Shown: positions 31,195 to 43,019 of the stretch, in pieces
How positions within the stretch are numbered: the stretch's first letter is position 1
Layout of the letters: every line of letters starts with the position of its first letter
Assembly (NCBI RefSeq): GCF_027887165.1
Contig: NC_077228.1
Location: 105,885,200 to 105,949,199, forward strand
DNA length: 64,000 bases
Reading direction: 5' to 3'
Source of the DNA: Monodelphis domestica
Taxonomy: Eukaryota > Chordata > Mammalia > Didelphimorphia > Didelphidae
Program-made: the position numbers and the translations under genes
Notes under the pieces: generated by a model
Seen by the model: only the letters and a program-made list of their open reading frames with translations
What the model was told of the DNA's origin: nothing
Databases searched by the model: none

Positions 31195-32930
31195 TTTTTC
31201 CTTTCTCCTTTTTTTTCTTTTCTTCCCTACCCTTCTATTCCCCCCCTATTTCTGCTCTCCTCTCTCCTTCTGCACATTCTCTTTATCCCTTATTGCTCTT
31301 ATGTACCCTGTAGGGTAGCTGAGGATAAGGTCTGTAAAGGGCCAGCCTTAGCTCTTGAGGTTCACCCTAGATTAAACCCTAAAGTCTCTGCAGTGCCCGG
31401 AGGGCAGGTGAAGGTGGTGATGGTGGTGGTGGTGGGACAGAGCTGTTTCCTCTCTTGCACCTGGCCCTAGATAAAGGAGAGCAGATGGACCAGGCCCAGC
31501 CCTGATGCCTGGAGAGAGAGCTCAGATTGAGGGGAACAGGTGGAGACTGCAGACTAGGGTGTGAATGTATTCAATTCATGAGCCCTGTGGGCAGAGTGCC
31601 CAGCTTGGGGGGCAGCAACAGCTGGGTGGTATGGGGGAAGGCACAGGAATGATGGGGAGTGGGCTAGTCCTGAGAGAAGGAGAACAGAAGACAGAGAGAT
31701 AGGGAAGGAAAAGGACTTGGGCTATGGCCCCTTGAGGCTCTCAGCCCCCATGACCCTGCTTGCTATGGCAAGAACAGCTCAAGGGTTGATCTATGTGGCC
31801 TAGGGACGCAGCATGACTAAATTGGCACAGGAAGAGAGGGTGAACCCAGGGTACCCCTTTTATGCCCCTTCTCGGCTTCATCCACCTGTCCTCTGCCTCT
31901 CCCTAAACCCAAGGCATTTGGGCCATGTCAGCAGCTGTGCCAGTCCCTTGGCAGGGGCGGGGGCAGCGAGCAGCTGCCATCTCCCTCCGTAGCTCCCTCT
32001 TTGGGGAGAGGCAGGCACACAGGCAGGCTGAGACCTTGGGGAAAAACGAAAACATATTCATGGACTTCCTGAAGCCTGGCTGTGTGTTAGCTAAAACATC
32101 GTGTCTGGATAATGCAGTTGTGGTAGAAAGAGTGAGTGAGGTGGGCTTTGAATACCAATTTCCTGAAGGCAAGGAAGGCAATCTATAAATAATCTTCCTA
32201 GACTGTGCTTGGCTAAATTTCCTCCTTGCTAGAGGCATAGGAATGATGGAAATGACCTCAGTAAGTCTGGCGACTATGAGAAATAGTTCATTGGAATAAC
32301 CTGGGGAAACAGGCCTTTAACCTTACTCTTGCTTCCATTCCTTTGCTCTCAAGAAAGGTGTTTTTTTTTTGTGTGTGTCTAAAGGTCTAGCCCCTTTGCC
32401 CCTTTCCCTTCCTTCCATGCCTTTTCCCCCATTCCTCCATCCTCACTTTCAGCTCCTCTTCCTCCACCTCTGGGGAAACCAGCCATTGGACAACCATGAG
32501 CTGCTATCGACTCTTCTCTTCTCTTTCTCCCATCAAGCCAGCAGGGGGACCCCAAGCCCTAGGAACTCAGGTCCCTGACCAGGACAGCCACATTGATGCT
32601 TAGGAAGCTCATTGCATTTCTGATCCCAGAGGGCACCCTCTCCCCAGCCGACATGCTCCCTGTTGGCAGCTTTTTAGGAAAGAGGAGCAGAGGAGTGGGG
32701 AAGAGGATGCTCTTATGAGCTCTGTAGTCATGCATTGTGTGGTGGAGATGCTGTGGCTGGGAGTGCGGGTGGGGGTGGGAGGGGGACAAAACCTGGTGGA
32801 CCGGAGGAGTCAATGCCTGCCTCCCTCCCCGTCCTACTTGCAAGGATTACAAGGAGAGGGAGACACTTTCTGAATTACTGCCCTCTTCTACACATATGGA
32901 CTGAGATAGAGGGAAGGCAGGCAAGTGAGA
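31195..32930. other. Long mostly single-copy block with muscle-type motifs
   Basis: After a pyrimidine-rich start (31195-31275) no repeat is recognised for 1.6 kb, the longest such stretch left of the promoter. It holds CAGCTG/CACCTG E-boxes at 31458, 31619, 31883, 31932 and 31971 and a perfect MEF2-type CTATAAATAA at 32183-32192. GGT repeats lie at 31420-31437. No coding call; a regulatory role is speculation. Confidence 0.4.
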
Positions 32931-33351
32931 GTCAACCAGATAGTAAATACTTATTAGGTACCACCTAGGTGCCAAGCATCATGCTGAGCACTAGGGGTAC
33001 AAAGAGAGGCAAAAGGCAGTCCCTGCCCTTGAGGAGCTCCCGGTCTAATGGGGGACACAACATGCAAACAACTAAGTACATTCAATTAGTGATTGTTTGT
33101 AGTATAGGATAACTATTTTGGATAATAGGATAATTGGAAATTGAAAATAATAAAAGGAAGGAACTAGAATTTGACTTCCTGTAGAAGGTGGGCTCTTAGC
33201 TGGAACTTGAAAGAAAGTGGGAGGCAGAGATGAGGAGGGAAGAGTATTGCAAGCATGAGGGACAATCAGGGAAAGCATCTGGTGCTGGGAGATGGAGTAC
33301 CTTGTTCAAAGAACAAAAAGGAGGCCAACATTCCTAGATTGATGGGGGGGG

Positions 33352-33706
<355 letters not shown>

Positions 33707-33749
33707 AAGGTATAAGAAGGCAGGAAAGGTGCAGGGCAGGGGAGAAGGT

Positions 33750-34390
33750 TTTTTAAAAATTCTTATTGTCATGCAAAACACACTGTATTGGCTATTGTTG
33801 TAAGAGCAGAATCATACATAACCCAGGATAAAACCAGATACACTGATATGAAAGACAATCCCAACAGTTCTTTCTCTGCAGGTAGGCAGCATTCCCAGTC
33901 AAGTCTTTCAGGATTGTCCCAGATCATTGCATTGCTTAGAGTAGCCAACTTTTCACAGATAATCTTTGTCTAATATTGCTGTTACTATGTATCATGTTCT
34001 CCCAGTTCTGCTTATTTCACTCTGAATTAGTTCCTGCAGATCTTTCCAGCTTTTTCTGAAATTGTCTTGCTTATCATTTCTTATAGCACTATAATATTCC
34101 TTTGCAACCATATACCACAATTTGTTTAGTCATCCCCCAATTGATAGATACCTCCTCAATTTCCAATTCTTTGCCACCACAATAAGAACAGCTACAAATA
34201 ATTTTGTAAGAGTAGGTCTTTTCCCCTTTTTTATTATCTCTTTGGAATACAGACTCAGTAAAGGCGCTATCAGATCAAAGTGTATGTGCTGTTTTATAGC
34301 CCTTTGGGTATATTCCAAATTGACCTCCAGAATGGATCCAGAAAGGATCAGTTTGCAACTCCACCAACAATGTATTAGTGTTCCAATTTT
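33750..34390 (-). mobile_element. L1 LINE 3' end, antisense, inside L2
   Basis: Complement of the L1 type at 30409-31025: TTGTAAGAGCAGAATCATAC, CAGATCATTGCATTGCTTAG and TTCTTTGCCACCACAATAAG. It starts with a T-run (tail) at 33750-33755. GGAGAAG flanks both sides (about 33741 and 34400), a probable target-site duplication. Confidence 0.85.
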
Positions 34391-34610
34391 CCCACAAAGT
34401 GGAGAAGTTATGAAGAGCTTTGAATGTCAGATAGAAGAGTCTCTATTTGATCTGATAGGAAGGCGGAGTTTCTTGAGAAGGGCAATGACATGGTTAGCTT
34501 GAGATTTTAAAAAAGTCACTTTGACATCTGAGTGGAGGATGGACTGGAGAAGGGAAAGATGAGATAGGCAGGTCTACCAGCAGTCTATAGCAATGGTGTT
34601 AAGGGCCTAC

Positions 34611-34807
34611 TGTAACCACCAAAATGTGGTCGCCAAAAATGTGAATGTTAAAAACTGTAACTGCCAAACTGTAAAGGATAATTTTAGTGTTTTGACTTAA
34701 AATCTAAAATAAGTGGTCGCCATGGGAAATTCCCAAAATATGAAAAATACCCAAGTCAGCTGGGATTTATGGAGATTTTAATTAGCATAAATGAAGGAAT
34801 TAGGGGA

Positions 34808-34857
<50 letters not shown>

Positions 34858-34899
34858 ATAGCCAAGCAGTAGAAAAAGGGCCTAGTTTTTAGATTCACA
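34611..34899. mobile_element. Solo LTR-like element inside L2
   Basis: Begins TGTAAC and ends TTCACA (TG...CA), flanked by CTAC at 34607-34610 and 34900-34903. Excision rejoins the L2 as AGGGCCTACATCAGGCTGGT, the expected order. A (GA)n run lies inside at 34808-34850. No viral coding sequence remains and orientation is undecided. Confidence 0.75.
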
Positions 34900-35259
34900 C
34901 TACATCAGGCTGGTGGCAGTGTCAGAAGAGAGAAGGGAGAAAATTTGAGAGCTTCTGTAAAGGTAAAATCAGTAACAATTGGTCTTTTCCTCTGATCTGA
35001 AGTTGGAGGTTAAGGAAAGGCAATCCTTATCTAGCATGCAAGGTCCAAGAGGTACCTGCTGTAGCCACAAAATGATTGAAGGGAATAGGGGATGGGCATG
35101 CTGTGCAGGGGAGATTTTTTTCCTGCTCAGCTGCTACTGTGGATGCCTGGGTTGAGCAGTGATGCTATAACTAGGGTTGTGTTGGTAAATATTTAACAGC
35201 TGGTTGTCTGAAAAAAATGTACATGTGAAACACTTTAATCCACATTATTAACAGCTAGG

Positions 35260-35517
35260 TGGGCACCTAGGAGGCACAGTGAACATTAGGAGAACATTAA
35301 ACTTGGAATCAAGAAGACTCATTTTCTTGAGGTCAAATCTAGCCTCAAACATTTACCAGATGTGTGACTCTGGGCACTTACTCCTGTTTGCCTCAGTTTC
35401 CTCATTTGTTAATGAGCCAGTGAAGAAAATGGCAAAGCATTTCAGTATCTTTATCAAGAATACCACCTATAGGGTCCTAAAGAGTGGAACATGACTGAAA
35501 TGATGGAACAACAACAT
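35260..35517 (+). mobile_element. MAR1-like CORE-SINE, full length
   Basis: Sense copy: GGCACCTAGGAGGCACAGTG head, TTTGCCTCAGTTTCCTCATT, then GGAACATGACTGAAATGATG tail and ACAACAACATTA end. Confidence 0.9.
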
Positions 35518-35519
35518 TA

Positions 35520-35934
35520 TTAACACTTTCTCCCTCACTTTCTTAAGTCTAGAGACTCAAAGAAGGAAACAATAAATCAAGTCCAAATTGGTAGTTTTCT
35601 GAGATATTAATGATCGCACTGAAAAATTAAACAATCTCTCTCTATCCTAGCTAGTTTGAACTGGCTACAGCATATATCTAGCTGTAAATGTCCTGGAAGG
35701 GAAACTCCTGGTATAGAAAGGGAAGGTAAGAAACGTGCACAGAAGGGTAGGAATGGGGCACTGCTGGAGGATAAGGGTAGATAAGGTGGTATTGGAGCCA
35801 AGCCTTAAGGTTAACCCTTCCAAAGGAGACTGGAAAGTGAACTAACTTTCTACCCTCTAATTGGTTGATGACATAGACTTTTGGGGTCAGGCCATTATCA
35901 GACCTAACACAGTAGAGGCTCCTGACTCCCTAGT
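35520..35934. other. Unassigned sequence
   Basis: Nothing recognised beyond a pyrimidine-rich start (35520-35550). Confidence 0.4.
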
Positions 35935-37040
35935 TTGGAAACTGGGATAGACAATAATACAATTAGGTAGATTCATGACTGATTTAAGAGCTGTACTCAA
36001 AGACTAGTTCTTTATGATTCAATGTTAACTCAGAATGAGGTCCCCAATGGGGTATCCCAGGCTTTTGAATTGAACATTTTGATCAATAACTCAAAATCAA
36101 AGATGAAATGCTTGCCACAGTTATAGGTGATCCAACACTGGGAGGGATCGTTAACACGCTATATGACAAAGGCAAAATCTAAAAAAGATATTGACAGGTT
36201 AAATCTAATAAGAACTTGAATTTTGGATTTAGACCAAAAATATAAACTCTATACTTGGGTTTAAAAAAACAACTTCACAAGTGTGATATGGGGGAGGCAT
36301 GGTTATACAGGGGTCAGTGACTTCTCTGGAAAAGGTCTTGGTGTTTTAGTAGATCATAGCTTCAATATGAATCAAGAGTATGACATGGCAGCCAAAAAAG
36401 CTAATGCAATTTGGGGACTTTGTTAAGAGAGATAGAGCAAGGGGCAGCTGGGTGGCTCAGTGGATTGAGAATTAGGTCTAGAGACAGGAGGTCCTGGGTT
36501 CAAATCTGGCCTCAGAAACTTCCTAACTGTTTGACCCTGGGCAAGTTACTTAACCCCCATTTCCTAGCCCTTACCACTCTTCTGCCTTGGAACCAATACA
36601 CAGTATTGATTCTAAGATGGAAGATAAAGGTTTAAAGAAGAGAGAGAGGGATAGCATCCAGAAATAAGGAGGTAATGATAGCCAGACTGCACTCCATCCT
36701 GGTCAGACCTCTTCTGGAATATTGTGCTTAGCTCTAGGCATCATAGTTTATGATAGAATAAAAAGCATATAGAGGAGAACATCCAGAATGGTGAATCCAT
36801 ACCACAGGAGTTAAAGGAATTGACTGTAGTGAAGAAAAGGCTTGGAGGGAGGGAGGAATAGTGACTTTCTTTAATTTTGAAGGACTGTCCTGTGGAAGAA
36901 TTGAGCTGTTCCATTGGACCCCAGGAGGGTTTCTACCCTACAGTAGGCACAAGTTACAAAGAGGTCAAGTTAGGCTTGATATCAGTAAAAACGTCATAAC
37001 TAGAACTCTCCAGAAATGGAGTAGACTGGCATCAGGAGTG
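35935..37040 (+). mobile_element. CR1/L3 LINE with SINE insertion
   Basis: Frames are broken but the family is clear: GTTTAAAAAAACAACTTCAC, TGGGGGAGGCATGGTTATAC, GTCTTGGTGTTTTAGTAGAT, ATGGCAGCCAAAAAAGCTAA, then beyond the SINE CTCCATCCTGGTCAGACCTC and TGGAATATTGTGCTTAGCTC. It ends near 37040. Confidence 0.85.
36438..36640 (+). mobile_element. WSINE-like SINE inside CR1/L3
   Basis: A very well kept sense copy: GGGGCAGCTGGGTGGCTCAG start, CCTGGGTTCAAATCTGGCCT B box, GGTTTAAAG end. AAGAGAGATAGAGC before it and AAGAGAGAGAGGGATAGC after it suggest the target-site duplication. Confidence 0.95.
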
Positions 37041-37164
37041 GATACTCCCTCACTTTATGCCTGACTCTGTATCCACTGAGTCCCCTAGCTGCCCGGTGAG
37101 ATCCCTTCTAAGACAGGAGTTCTGTGTTCTACTACACACATTTGATTGTGAAGTTGTTTTTTCT

Positions 37165-37625
37165 TTTATCAGTTCCCCAACTCTCTTTCCAAAGATTCCA
37201 CACAACAGTTCCCAATTCTGCCATTTGGACTGATATGATCAATTATGCTTACAGTTTTCCTAATGTTTTTTTAAGCCCTTACCTTCTGTCTTAGAATCAA
37301 TACTGTGTATTGGCTCCAAGGCAGAAGAGTGGTAAGGGCTAGGCAATGGGGGTTAAGTGACTTGCCCAGGGCCACACAGCTGGGAAGTGTCTGAATCCAG
37401 ATTTGAACCCAGGACCTCCCATCTCTGGCCCTGGCTCTCAATCCACTGGGTCCCCCAGCTATCCCCTAATTTTCCCAATATTGAACAAGCCCTACATGCT
37501 GGGTATAAATCTGGCTTGGCTATGGTGTAAATTCTTGCCTTTGGGACCAAACAGAAAAATTCTAATACTTTTCCCACATGTCAGTTTTTCAAATCCTTGG
37601 AGATAACGACTATCTTCCTTCCTCT
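37165..37625 (-). repeat. CR1/L3 LINE, antisense, split by SINE
   Basis: Left piece 37165-37260 (CAGTTCCCAATTCTGCCATT) and right piece 37480-37625 (CAAACAGAAAAATTCTAATA, TTTTTCAAATCCTTGGAGAT) follow the antisense family order. Confidence 0.55.
37265..37466 (-). mobile_element. WSINE-like SINE
   Basis: Near-consensus antisense copy starting TTTTTTTAAGCCCTTACC and ending CCCCCAGCTATCCCC. Confidence 0.93.
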
Positions 37626-37795
37626 TGCCCAAGGTCACTAGTGTCCAGAGTTCAAGTGAATGATCAAGCTGAGACTCAAACCCAGGGCTTTTGAGTCTAA
37701 GTCCTGGGTTCTTTCCACCAAGATGATGCCGAACGGTGACGGAAATAGACAAGAATGGAATAAACCATACATTTGGGACTTACAACACAGCAGGT

Positions 37796-37900
37796 TGTAA
37801 GGGCAAGAACCTTGTTTTAGCTAAGCTTTGTAACTCCCTCAGTACCTAGCACAGCATTCTCTGGATAAGGTAGATGCTTGAGGAATATTTGTTGAATAAA
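37796..37900 (+). repeat. L2 LINE 3' tail
   Basis: GTAAGGGCAAGAACCTTGTT, GTACCTAGCACAGCATTCT and TTGAGGAATATTTGTTGAAT in sense order. Confidence 0.82.
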
Positions 37901-38271
37901 AGCGGAGCCGTGGTTGCGATTAGGGACAATTTTGTTTTGTTTTGTTTTCCATTTTGTTGGAAGCTGGGCTTGACTCCAGGATTTGGTGCTGGGGATGGGG
38001 GCCAATTAGGATGGGGGGCAGCACTAAGATTCTGTTTCTCAGGGAATGGAGCAGGGTGGGGCATGGTGAATATTTCAGATTTTTCCATAGGGTGTAGTGA
38101 GGGGTAAATAGTTCCAATTCTATGTTCTGAGACCTAGAAGGGAAGGATTAATGGTGGGAAGAATCACTGTGGGACTAAGATTGTAATGCATACTTAGAAA
38201 GTTTGCTGTGGATTCCTGGGTGTGAAGGGGCAGTATGGGGCCATTCCTTAGGCAAAGAGGATATGCCTGAT

Positions 38272-38278
38272 CATACAT

Positions 38279-38313
<35 letters not shown>

Positions 38314-38488
38314 CACATTTATTTATATATTTATTTTCATATATTTATTTTTAAATATATTTATTTATATATACACAAATATATACATATGTATACATAT
38401 ATAATAAATATAAACATAAATAAATAAAATAAACATATATATGGGATCAGGCATATTCTTATTATATATGTATAGCATATATATAAAT
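38272..38488. repeat. TA-rich microsatellite adjoining a SINE tail
   Basis: (TA)n/(TATG)n/(AAATA)n over about 215 bases, running straight into the tail end of the SINE at 38490. Confidence 0.93.
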
Positions 38489-38489
38489 A

Positions 38490-38697
38490 AAAAACTAAAA
38501 ATAATCCTTACCTTCCATCTTAGAATCAATTAGTAACTATTGTTTCCAAGGCAGAAGAGCAGTAAGAGTCAGGCAATTGGAATTAAGTGACTTCCCCAGA
38601 TTCAGACAGCCAACAACTGTCTGAGTCCAGATTTAAACCCAGGACCTCCTGTCTCTAGGCCTGGCTCTCTGTTGTCCATTGAGCCACCTGGGCTACC
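38490..38697 (-). mobile_element. WSINE-like SINE
   Basis: Antisense copy: ATCCTTACCTTCCATCTTAG through CCATTGAGCCACCTGGGC, with an 8-10 base insertion near 38672 (CTGTTGTCC). Confidence 0.88.
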
Positions 38698-38699
38698 TG

Positions 38700-39590
38700 A
38701 GCTACTTATATTTAACTCAAGCAAAATCTCATATTTCCAGAAAGTTTTCCCTATTTCTACCACTTTACTACTTGGTGCCCACAAAACTCCTAGATTTTCG
38801 GTGCTATTTTACATGTTGATGTTTCCTTTTCCATGATATTTTAACACCTCTCTTCTCTGCCCTCCACCACCATCTCCACAGCAAATGATTACAACCTCCC
38901 TGAGGAGCAGAGGCCCCAAATCTTATCTTTCTTTTGTTGCCTGTTGTGGGGTGACTGAGGATTTTTCAGGAGCCCCAAAATTTATTGAGCTTAGTCCTTA
39001 TTGATTAAGAAATAAGCATGCTTCTCCCCCTTGTATCTGCACAGCAAACTTTCTAAGAATGGTGTTATGCTCAAAATCCTCATACTCATTCTTTTAACCA
39101 CTAGCTATTGGGCCTCAGTTTCCTTCTCTGTCCAATGAGGAAGAGCCCCTCTGACCTCTAGGATTGATTTGAGGATATATAAGGTCTATTAAGAAACCTC
39201 TGAGAAAGAACTGCTAATCTCTCTGGGACCTGAACTCTATAAGTACTCCCACAAAGGGAAGGAAAGGACTCCCAGCAACCAGGAGTTCCCTTAAAGCCTG
39301 GTAGAGATTTTCTGTGTTTTTTTTTGTAGAGCCTCAAATCTGCCTTTCCTCATTAAGTCCAGTCTATTCTTGGCTCCCAATGCAGACTGACTGCTGTCTT
39401 GGGAACAGCTAGAATGCTGTCGAAAAAGTTCAATTGTCCAACCAAGGGGTGGAGGTGGAGGAACCAGACCTAGACGAAGACCAAGCTGTTCTCACTCTAA
39501 GTGATTCCTTCTCTGCAGTTTGAATGGCTTGACTCAACACTCCATCCATATCTCCTGGGTTCTAAATTACCTCCTGCTTTTATACAACCC
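38700..39590. other. Unassigned sequence
   Basis: No gene or repeat family recognised. A weak MIR-like CAGTTTCCTTCTCTGTCCAA is at 39117-39136. Confidence 0.4.
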
Positions 39591-39594
39591 CTTC

Positions 39595-39736
39595 CACTTC
39601 TCTCTCTGTTTCTCTTTCTCTGTCTATCTGTTTCTGTCTCTCTCTGTCTGTCTGTCTCTTCCCTTCTCTCTCTCTCTGTCTCTTTCTCTCTGTCTCTTTC
39701 TGTCTCTGTCTCTGTCTCTGTCTCTGTCTCTGTCTG
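39595..39736. repeat. (TCTC/TCTG)n microsatellite adjoining a SINE tail
   Basis: Pyrimidine-rich with a regular TCTCTG ending unit at 39703-39735, directly abutting the A-tail end of the SINE at 39737. Confidence 0.95.
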
Positions 39737-39922
39737 AAAAACCCTTACCTTCTATCTTAGTATCAGTTCTAAGACAGAAGAGTAGTAAAGGCATGAAGTA
39801 ATGGGAGTTAAGTGACATGCCCAAAGTTACACAGCTAAGAAGTGTCTGAGGCCAAATTTGAATCCAGGACCTCCCAACTCCAGACTTGGTGCTCTGTCCA
39901 CTGTATTACCCAGCTAGTACCC
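39737..39922 (-). mobile_element. WSINE-like SINE
   Basis: Antisense: AAAAACCCTTACCTTCTATC, GTTAAGTGACATGCCCAAAG, ACTGTATTACCCAGCTAGTA. Confidence 0.9.
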
Positions 39923-40082
39923 ACTACCACCATTTTTTAATCAATTAGAATAGACTTCCATACCAGTTCATCCAGTGGGATTTTAAGGACTTTTTTCACT
40001 TAGTCTAAAGCCTTTAATTGATTGATCCCTCTTCTTACCTGATGAAGGTATCAGGGCAAAGCATCTCAAAACTTATTTTAAG

Positions 40083-40335
40083 TGTTGTAGGTCAATTGTT
40101 TCAATTGTGTATGACTCTATGATTCCATTTAGAGTTTCTTGGCAAAGATACTGGGCGAGGTTTGCCATTTTCTTCTCCAGCCCATTTTACAGATGAGGAA
40201 ACGGAGGCAAATAGGGTTAAATGAGTTGCCCAGGGACATACATCTACTAATGTCTGAGGCTGTTTTTGAGCTCAGGAAGATGAGTGTTCCTGACTTCTGG
40301 TCTAATACACTATTCACTGAGCCATCCAGCTGTCT
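40083..40335 (-). mobile_element. MAR1-like CORE-SINE, full length
   Basis: Antisense: TGTTTCAATTGTGTATGACT tail side, CCATTTTCTTCTCCAGCCCA, CAGATGAGGAAACGGAGGCA and CACTGAGCCATCCAGCTGTC head. Confidence 0.88.
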
Positions 40336-40619
40336 TTACTTTAGGTGATGGGGGGGGGGAGGGCGTAGTTAAGGTCACTAAGTGGTCTTCTACCCTTACA
40401 CTCATCATCTATCATACTTCTTTATACTTAGTTAACATTTAGTAGTTGTTGAGTTGAATTGAATCTAAGACATGAGGACTGGGGCAGATGAACAAGAATC
40501 CATATTTTTAAAGTCAGTCTTATTAAAAATAATGTCAGGATCCTAAAGTTCAGAAAGTGTGTAGCTGGAAATGCTAAGGTTACCAACAAAGGGACTCTTA
40601 AAAGCTTATGTTGGGGTTA

Positions 40620-41017
40620 AGAGGAAGTTCAAGGAAAGGTTAAAACTTCTGATCAGAATGGATGGGATGATGACAATGAAATACAGAGAAGAAGCAGGAC
40701 TTGTTAAATTTAAGCCTTAAATCTTATTTTGCTTCCATTTTCTCTGCCAAGGAGAATGATTTTCATATTGGGAAGGAGAGAACAAAAATCATTAACAAGG
40801 GCTTGAATTCAAGTTAAATGAGGAAATAGTAAGAGATGATCATGTCAGAAGTGATTAATGAGTAACTATTACTGACCTATGAAAAGCTGTGAATAGCTAG
40901 AGATGGTCAAATGTCCCAGTTTTCAAAAAAAAGGAAAGTGGATAAATCCTGACATCTAGAGCTGGTGAACTGGACTTCAATTTCTGATTCTTGAAATAAT
41001 TATTTGAGATCTCTAAG
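40620..41017 (+). repeat. CR1/L3 LINE, segment 1
   Basis: TTTTCTCTGCCAAGGAGAAT and GACATCTAGAGCTGGTGAAC, TTGACTTCAA-type phrase are in CR1/L3 order. 40336-40619 is unassigned. Confidence 0.6.
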
Positions 41018-41213
41018 AACCATCTTCCTGAGTTCAAATCTGGTCTTAGACATGTTCTAGCTATGTAACCCTGGGCAAGTCACTTAGCCTAGTTTGCCTT
41101 AGTTTCCTCTTCTATTAAATGAGCTGGAAAAAAATGGCAAATCACTCCAGTATGTCTGCCAAGAAAAGCCCAGATGGGGTCACAAGGAATCAGACATGAC
41201 TAAAAAAGGCTAA
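41018..41213 (+). mobile_element. MAR1-like CORE-SINE inside CR1/L3
   Basis: Sense copy missing the head: GAGTTCAAATCTGGTCTTAG, GGGCAAGTCACTTAGCCTAG and GATGGGGTCACAAGGAATCA tail. Confidence 0.9.
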
Positions 41214-41224
41214 ATAATACCAGA

Positions 41225-41830
41225 ATGATCACAGATTCTTCAAAAACAGGTTACTTGAAATGAAGAAGCACTGCTCTTTAAAGCAGAGAGGCAGAGGACT
41301 GTGGGTATTGAATATTACTTATGCTATTAGATATGATCACTGTGTTGGTCGGTTTAGCTTAACTACTTTCATTCATTACCAAGGAGGGTTCTAGATAGTA
41401 TTGGGAAATATAGTGGGAAATAACATTGGTATAAAAAAAGAATAAATGAAGCATTAAATGAGAAAAAGAATGCTATGCCATAATAATTTTGTTGTACTTC
41501 CAGATAAATTAAGGGAATGCCAGATAAAGTATTCTTAAATTCCAGTCAGATATTTGATGATCTTTCAAGACACGCTTGTGAAAAGATGGAGAATTTATGG
41601 GCTAGATGAGAATATACATCGAGGTGGATTCAGAACTGGTTGGATGATTGGTCCCAAAGAATATTTCTTGGTGTTTTTGCCCTAAGCTGTTCAAAATTTG
41701 AATTGATGAGGTGTATGTAGGTGGCATGGTTATCAAATGTGTAGATTATAGGAAACCTTCAGATCAAAAGAAGTCATCAGCATGCTAAAAGGGATGGGCT
41801 GAATATAATAATATTTAATTGACTAGAAGT
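41225..41830 (+). repeat. CR1/L3 LINE, segment 2
   Basis: GAAAAGATGGAGAATTTATG, GTGGATTCAGAACTGGTTGG and TGATTGGTCCCAAAGAATAT match the stretch before the palm motif. It then fades by 41830. Confidence 0.65.
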
Positions 41831-42344
41831 AAATATAGGAACTTCTAGCTCTTCACTACCTATTCACTCCTCCATTCCTATCATCCTGACTTCTATTCCT
41901 TCCATTGGTGGTTTGGGAGGGAATGAGAGGGAGTAGTGTCCTGGCAAGCTTCCTGAGCTTGCCCATCTGGTAGTGCCCATGGTCAGTAGTTGGTGCTGGT
42001 GATGGTGAGGAAGGTGGGCTCCTTCTCCATAATGATTTTCCTGCTCATCGATGGCTTTGGGTTCCCAGATGGAAGCAGGACTTGGTAGTCTGGAGGGTCA
42101 CTGCTTTTCTTGGGGCTCTTGGGTTCAAAGTCCTGGTCTGTTTCCATATAGATCTTAGGAGAGGTGCTAGTAGAGCTGGTGGTGGTAATTTTGATTTTCA
42201 TAGCCTAATCAGCCTCCTGTCTCAATGTGCCAAGCACCATGCCGTTCAGTGAAAATGGGGGAGGAAAAATAGTAGAAAGATGTTATATTAGGAAACTATC
42301 ATAATAGTACAAGTGAGAAGGGATGAAGGACTGGTTTGTATGGC
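41831..42344. other. Unassigned sequence with a 72-codon minus frame
   Basis: The minus frame at 41983-42201 is Ser/Thr/Lys/Pro-rich (starts MKIKITTTSSTSTSP). I could not assign it to a protein; it lacks an evident A-tail or target duplication, so neither gene nor retrocopy is called. Confidence 0.35.
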
Positions 42345-42573
42345 CTTAAGAGGCACTCTGGATAGAATGCTGGGCCTGAAGTCAGGAAGATTCAGTTCAA
42401 ATCTGGCCTCAGACATTTACTAGCTGTGTGACCCTGGGCAAGTCACTTAACCCTGTTTGCCTCAGTTCCTCATCTGTAAAATAAGCTGGAAAAGGAAACG
42501 GCAAACTACTCCAGGGTCTTTGCCAAGAAAACAGCAAATGGGGTCCCCAAGAGTCCAACTTAACAACAACACT
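42345..42573 (+). mobile_element. MAR1-like CORE-SINE
   Basis: Sense copy, low divergence: TTCAAATCTGGCCTCAGACA, TGTGTGACCCTGGGCAAGTC and CCAAGAGTCCAACTTAACAA end. Confidence 0.93.
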
Positions 42574-42599
42574 AGAGGAAGGAGGGAGGGTTGCAGGAG

Positions 42600-42725
42600 A
42601 CTGGATGAAGAAAGATGACTGAGATTTTGAACTTGGTTGATTGGAAGGAGAGTGGAGTCCTCAGTAGAAATAAGGAGACCCGGAGAAGATATAGGTTTAG
42701 AAGAGAAGATAATATACACGTCTTT
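42600..42725 (-). repeat. L2 LINE fragment
   Basis: Antisense L2: GACTGGATGAAGAAAGATGA, TTGATTGGAAGGAGAGTGGA, TTTAGAAGAGAAGATAAT. Confidence 0.5.
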
Positions 42726-42780
42726 CCAAAATCTAAATTGATTAATGAGTTCCTTGTATTTCCCCATCAGTCTCATAACA

Positions 42781-42970
42781 CAAGGGACTCTTAACCTGGG
42801 GTCCATGAACTTGTTTTACAAAATATCCTGTTAACTGTATTTCAATGTAATTGGTATCCTTTGTGGTCCTATGTGTCCTATGCATTAAAAAACATTATTC
42901 TCCAAACTGGTCCTTAGATCTTACCAGACCACCCACAGGATCCATGACACAGAAAGGGTAAGAACCCTTG
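42781..42970. mobile_element. hAT-like non-autonomous DNA transposon
   Basis: Terminal inverted repeats CAAGGGACTCTTAACC (42781-42796) and GGGTAAGAACCCTTG (42956-42970) bound 190 bases with GGGTCCATGAACTTG and GATCCATGACACAG inside. This is the layout of old mammalian hAT MITEs. No clean 8-base target duplication is left. Confidence 0.7.
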
Positions 42971-43019
42971 CCTTAGACAATCTCTCTTCTTCCTCACCGG
43001 GGTTTTTTTGATCCTTATA

